This document shows positions 60,277 through 64,000 of a stretch of 64,000 nt of DNA, piece by piece (the stretch's first letter is position 1; the number at the start of each line of letters is the position of its first letter). Both the position numbers and the translations under genes were made by a program. The notes beneath the pieces were generated by a model that made no database searches, was not told the origin of the DNA, and saw only the letters and a program-made list of their open reading frames with translations. This stretch comes from Butyriboletus loyo. Taxonomy: Eukaryota; Basidiomycota; Agaricomycetes; Boletales; Boletaceae. The stretch lies in NCBI GenBank assembly GCA_038093515.1, contig JBBPSI010000031.1, positions 1-64,000 on the forward strand, in the 5' to 3' direction.

Positions 60277-61959
60277 ATGCAGTGCAAAAACTGTGAGCTC
60301 AGACAACGCCAGTTTTATTGTGAACAATGTCTACGGAATCAGTACGTCAAACGCACCGCGACCAGCTTCACACTGACCCTCTCCGAAACAGTCTGCGTGA
60401 CTTTCGCTTGCAGACGCAGCGCTTTGGAAAGGTTCGTGATGAGCAGGTTGCCAAGGCCTCGCGTGCCCTCAAGGGGATCGAGGGATCGAGAATGACGAGG
60501 GCGGGACTGGCGAGCTGTCAGAAGCGGGTGGAGGAGCTCGCAGAGACGCTGGCGAGATTGAAGCGGGACAATGATGCCAGTGAGTACTTTTCGCCATCTT
60601 CCGTACGGCCTCTGATCTCTCTAACCCATTGTGTTCATACACGGCCTTCGTTTGACCCGTCCCCCCCCTTTTTTTTTTTTTTTGCTTTCAGAACGTGAGC
60701 GGTTACGCCAGCTGCGCGAGTCCCTCGCAGCGCGTCGACGGACCCTCTCTGCCGCACGTCTCGTACCCGCACCACCATTGGACACGTTCACTGCGAAAGA
60801 AACGCAAGAGTTGCATGCGCTCTCGGCGGCACTCGCGCGCGCGCGCTCGGGACTCGTCCAAGAACTTGTCGAAGTCTTCCACGTCGTCGAGGTAGGCGGG
60901 CGACCCCCGATTGGGGGCAAGGCGGGGACGAAGGGGGAATGGACCATCGGCGATCTGATTCTGCCCGTTCCGGGAGATATCCGACGTACGTGTGTTCTAT
61001 TGAATCTGTTCCATGTCCCGCTAGATCCGCTCCGTCCGTCGTCCTCACGCTCGAATATTGTCACGGTATAGGGTATCCCCCAGACCATATTAACGCCGTC
61101 ATCACACATACCATCCATTTCCTCGGATTACTCACATTTTATCTGGGTGTCAAACTCCCTTTCGAGACAGAATGGAGCGGGAAAAAGTTTGGAGTCGGAC
61201 AGCCGTGGATCGGGGCTGGTAAAGGCGGGGAGTCTGGTAGCTGGGCCAAGTATGTTCTTTTCTATTTCTTCATCCCGCATGCGAGGTACATATGCATGGT
61301 TTTAATGCGAATCGGGTATCTAGATGGACGACGAAACACCCATTACATCTCACAGCCTTGTCCCCGTCATCGCCTTCGTCCCCACAACCCCCCCTCCCGA
61401 CGTCTGCGCCGCCAGCAGTACCGACGACAGCGTCCTCGACGACCCTCGCACCACCAACAGAACCCAAAGCATCCTTTACGACGGCATTTGCGATGTTGTT
61501 GTACAACGTATGTTACCTGGCCCATACCCAGAGTGTCGAGATACCCCTGTCACAGGCGGGGGATGCGCTCGGGAATCTATGGGCTGTGTGTTGTAGCGGC
61601 GAGCTGGGACGGTGCGTCGACCCTTCCCCCTTTCGCCCTTTGACCTTTTTTTATTTCCGATCCATCACAGTCGTTCGCATGAAACGACACCGAGTTTACC
61701 ACCTCCGACGCCCTCTATGTTTCCACTTGACTTTGCGCAGGTCCTTCAGGCGACGACGGCAATTCCAGCGCGGGGTAGGCGTCGTGTCGCTGTGGTTGGC
61801 GCGGGGACGGGTATAGTGCGGGACACTATGGCAGGGGTGGGAGATGACTCTGGGTCAGGCGTGCGGTCTCCGACGCGGAGACGACCAGAGCGGATCGCAG
61901 AAGAGGAAGGGTGGGAAGTAGTAAACGACGACAGTGGGGCTGACGATGGGTTTGGATGA
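60277..61959 (+). CDS. ATG14: Atg14/UVRAG-family subunit of the Vps34 PI3-kinase complex
   Basis: Coiled-coil subunit that directs Vps34 to autophagy (Atg14) or endosomal sorting (Vps38/UVRAG). Six exons (60277..60341, 60392..60579, 60692..60985, 61072..61249, 61324..61611, 61671..61959) total 1302 nt, or 433 residues. The N-terminal Cys pairs MQCKNCELRQRQFYCEQC are Atg14-like. A coiled coil follows (QKRVEELAETLARLKRDNDA, RERLRQLRESLAARRRTL). The family core reads WTIGDLILPVPGDIRRYPPD, HINAVITHTIHFLGLLTFYL, GVKLPFETEW and, later, FAMLLYNVCYLAHTQSVEIP. Assignment to Atg14 rather than Vps38 rests on the Cys pairs and is provisional. Confidence 0.85.
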
Positions 61960-63562
61960 TCATCAATTACTTGTCGGGAGAGTTATAGATCATAGATGCA
62001 AGACACCGTTCATCAATACTGCAGAGTTATGTAGAATAATAAAACGCACAGTAACGTCAATCGATGATTTGCCTCATCGCGGGTACGGCCTGGTCCCCAG
62101 ATTAATCCATCCACGCCACTAGGGTTCGGTCCGCCAGTCACAGCGTAATGCAGGGAAACACACGGCTTCTGCCGATGAGTACTCGCACGAAAATCGGTGG
62201 GGTCCCCGCTGGCAGCACCTTCCGAACTTTGGACCTGCTTCGGAAGAAAACGATGGACGAGATGAGATGAGATGAGATGAGATGAGATGAGACCCTGGTA
62301 GGCTGAAGTTGTTTGCCATTTGCCATAACTTTGTTTCAAGTTCCACTTGATCATTCGTTCTCGTGATGATGATGATGGTAGGTCACTAGTCACTAGTCAC
62401 AGGCAGCGGGGCCCTAGTAGTGGACTCGGACTTGGTCGGTGTAATCATGATATGGGGGTGATCGATGGTCGACCATGCTCCGGAGAATCTAACAGAGGCA
62501 ATTGAAGGTCTTCGATCGAAACACGCGTTTTCTCCTAAAGGTTCCGCGCCAGGAGGGGTCCAAAGTCCCAGCAAACGCATCCGAGTCCGCTGCCACGACG
62601 GTCATCGATATCGGTATTCGAGCATCGACAAAGCAAAATATCTGTACCTTGCCAATCACATCACGTAGTAACACACCGGGAAGAAAGAATCCGCCAGAGC
62701 AAGTTGGCTTTGAACACGAAGAGTACTAGATGTGGCATCGAGTGCACACTGCACAGCGAGCGCAGAAACGATCATGGAAGGTTCGAATTTCATACCAGAG
62801 AGGCCACCCGTTTCAACTCGGACCGTACATGATGCTCTGGATGCTCTGGGATGCTCTGGCCGGACTCGTGCTGAGTAGCATCAGTGGCAATCGCAATTCG
62901 CAGACAGACTACGATTCCGACCTCTACCGACGCACAGCATCAGAGTATTGATACGGCAGATATTCTCGGCGCACACCATGGATACCGCGGACGTGAGCTA
63001 CATCTCCTGATCGGATGCTAGGAACACGCCGTGGACGGACACGCACGATTCAAGGATACCGGGGCACAGCCTAACAGGAAGATTGACAGGCCCACAAATA
63101 TTGTAATTCCCGATGGACCTCCTGGGAACACTCGGTGGCCCTTACGGTGCCTCACCCGCCATAACGATATCATCGGGAGGAAAAAAAAAAAAAGTAGTTT
63201 ACATGTCTGCAGCCAAGACCGAGCCAAGACACACATTACTAACTCCAATGCTCAAACATGCCACCGCTTGATCGAACAAGAGGAAATGCTCTCTAGGCTT
63301 CACAGGAAGCCTCCGTTCCCCCGCCTGCTCGCCTGACAGGATTCATAGCGAACACTGGCGCCGAAATAGTCTTCCACCTCGAGGAGGATATATCAAAGTG
63401 ATTGCGGCTTCCCGCTTCACGCAGATTGAGAACCAAGCGTGATGCCTTCCGGAAGGATCGTTAGCGAGATACAACATCGTGTTGGCTGTCGCGGATTACT
63501 TACAGCCAAGGAATATACGGCAGTCAACAACCTATTTTATTCCAATAAAATCGGAGTCGCTT
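61960..63562. other. Intergenic region with GATGA array
   Basis: No gene seen in 1.6 kb. It contains a GATGA pentamer array and a homopolymer A run near 63181. Confidence 0.55.
62261..62291. repeat. (GATGA)n microsatellite
   Basis: Six perfect GATGA units. Confidence 0.95.
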
Positions 63563-64000
63563 TCAGACCATGCTTATGCTTGAAAAAATGAGTACATACG
63601 GCAAAGGTGCACTTTTTTCCAATCCCTGAGCTGTCTCTATGAAAAGGATAGCAACGAGCAGGATTGCTGGATCAGGTGGAATGAACATTGGCCGTGATAA
63701 ACTTCGTAATTGACAGCTGAACACACCGAACATCCTAGCGGTAACTAGTAAACACCACGAAAATAATGCAAGTAGATGTGCTGTGACGTACAGGCTGTAG
63801 TAAAGCGCTCCATCACGCAGCATCAGCACGATGAGGGGAGAGATGTATTTGATGTCCATCAGGCGCGTTGGAGTAGCAGTGTATGCATCGGGACCAACTT
63901 TTGCGACTGTCATAACGAAGAATGCCGCTGTGACGGGACGCGCTGTGAGTCAACATGCTGACCATCCGAAAACTGGCACGCTTACTAGCTATCACCATGC
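63563..64000 (-). CDS. Possible 3' part of a multispanning membrane protein
   Basis: Minus-strand open stretch 63913..63563 reads hydrophobic: MDIKYISPLIVLMLRDGALY, YSLYVTAHLLALFSWCLLVT, ILLVAILFIETAQ. The phrase SPLIVLMLRDGALYY resembles the last helices of the DUF6533-type membrane proteins common in mushrooms. Intron positions and the true C-terminus are not resolved, and the 5' part would lie beyond the right edge. Low confidence. Confidence 0.35.

Noticed and set aside
60661..60690. C and T tracts within the ATG14-like gene suggesting a frameshift
   Set aside because: They lie in the polypyrimidine part of an intron just before a good CAG acceptor.
2820..61959. ATG18, VPS74 and ATG14-like genes as a phosphoinositide/autophagy cluster
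   Set aside because: They are 20-40 kb apart, on different strands and separated by unrelated genes; chance is enough.

Overview
The window is nuclear DNA of a filamentous fungus. Almost every gene is split by short introns (mostly 50-60 bp, GT...AG), and the gene set is fungal: a trifunctional tRNA ligase, a chitin synthase export chaperone, Atg18, a Vps74/GOLPH3 protein, divergent F-box proteins and an HPP membrane protein. Protein style and intron size suggest a basidiomycete (Agaricomycetes, perhaps near Rhizoctonia/Ceratobasidium); the clade is inference. All splice models were read by eye from GT/AG sites, reading-frame continuity and family conservation. Where exon lengths close in frame I give exact exon ends.

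Layout. 1-8 kb: 3' end of a protein disulfide isomerase (HDEL); a 64-residue membrane protein gene on the minus strand overlapping the 5' end of a PB1-domain gene; ATG18 and the glycine-cleavage H protein, diverging from a shared promoter; a small unknown gene; an HPP-family membrane protein. 8-24 kb: a large inverted duplication. Two nearly identical copies of a CCCH zinc finger - RRM-like - RBR ubiquitin ligase gene lie in arms at about 8811-12068 (minus) and 20722-24275 (plus), transcribed outward from a complete 16-exon BRR2 spliceosomal helicase gene. Older direct repeats bracket the left arm. 24-28 kb: a probable HIT zinc-finger protein and the tRNA ligase TRL1, divergent. 28-37 kb: gene-poor and rich in short tandem repeats, with one F-box-like gene. 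37-44 kb: two divergent genes (unknown; EH-like, proline-rich), then an unusual G-protein alpha subunit and VPS74. 45-54 kb: an unknown Ser/Thr-rich protein, CHS7, a decayed and an intact aldo/keto reductase in tandem, a roadblock/LC7 dynein light chain, and a gene remnant with an in-frame stop. 54-64 kb: a KEL3/KLHDC4-like kelch protein, a small membrane protein and an F-box protein starting 35 bp apart head-to-head, an Atg14/UVRAG-family PI3-kinase subunit, and the end of a probable membrane protein at the right edge.

Most genes are housekeeping genes of RNA processing (BRR2, TRL1), membrane traffic and autophagy (ATG18, ATG14-like, VPS74, CHS7, PDI) and signalling, with no operon-like logic. 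The least ordinary parts are the RNA-binding RBR ligase pair forming inverted repeats around BRR2, and the G-alpha subunit that lacks the catalytic switch II glutamine.
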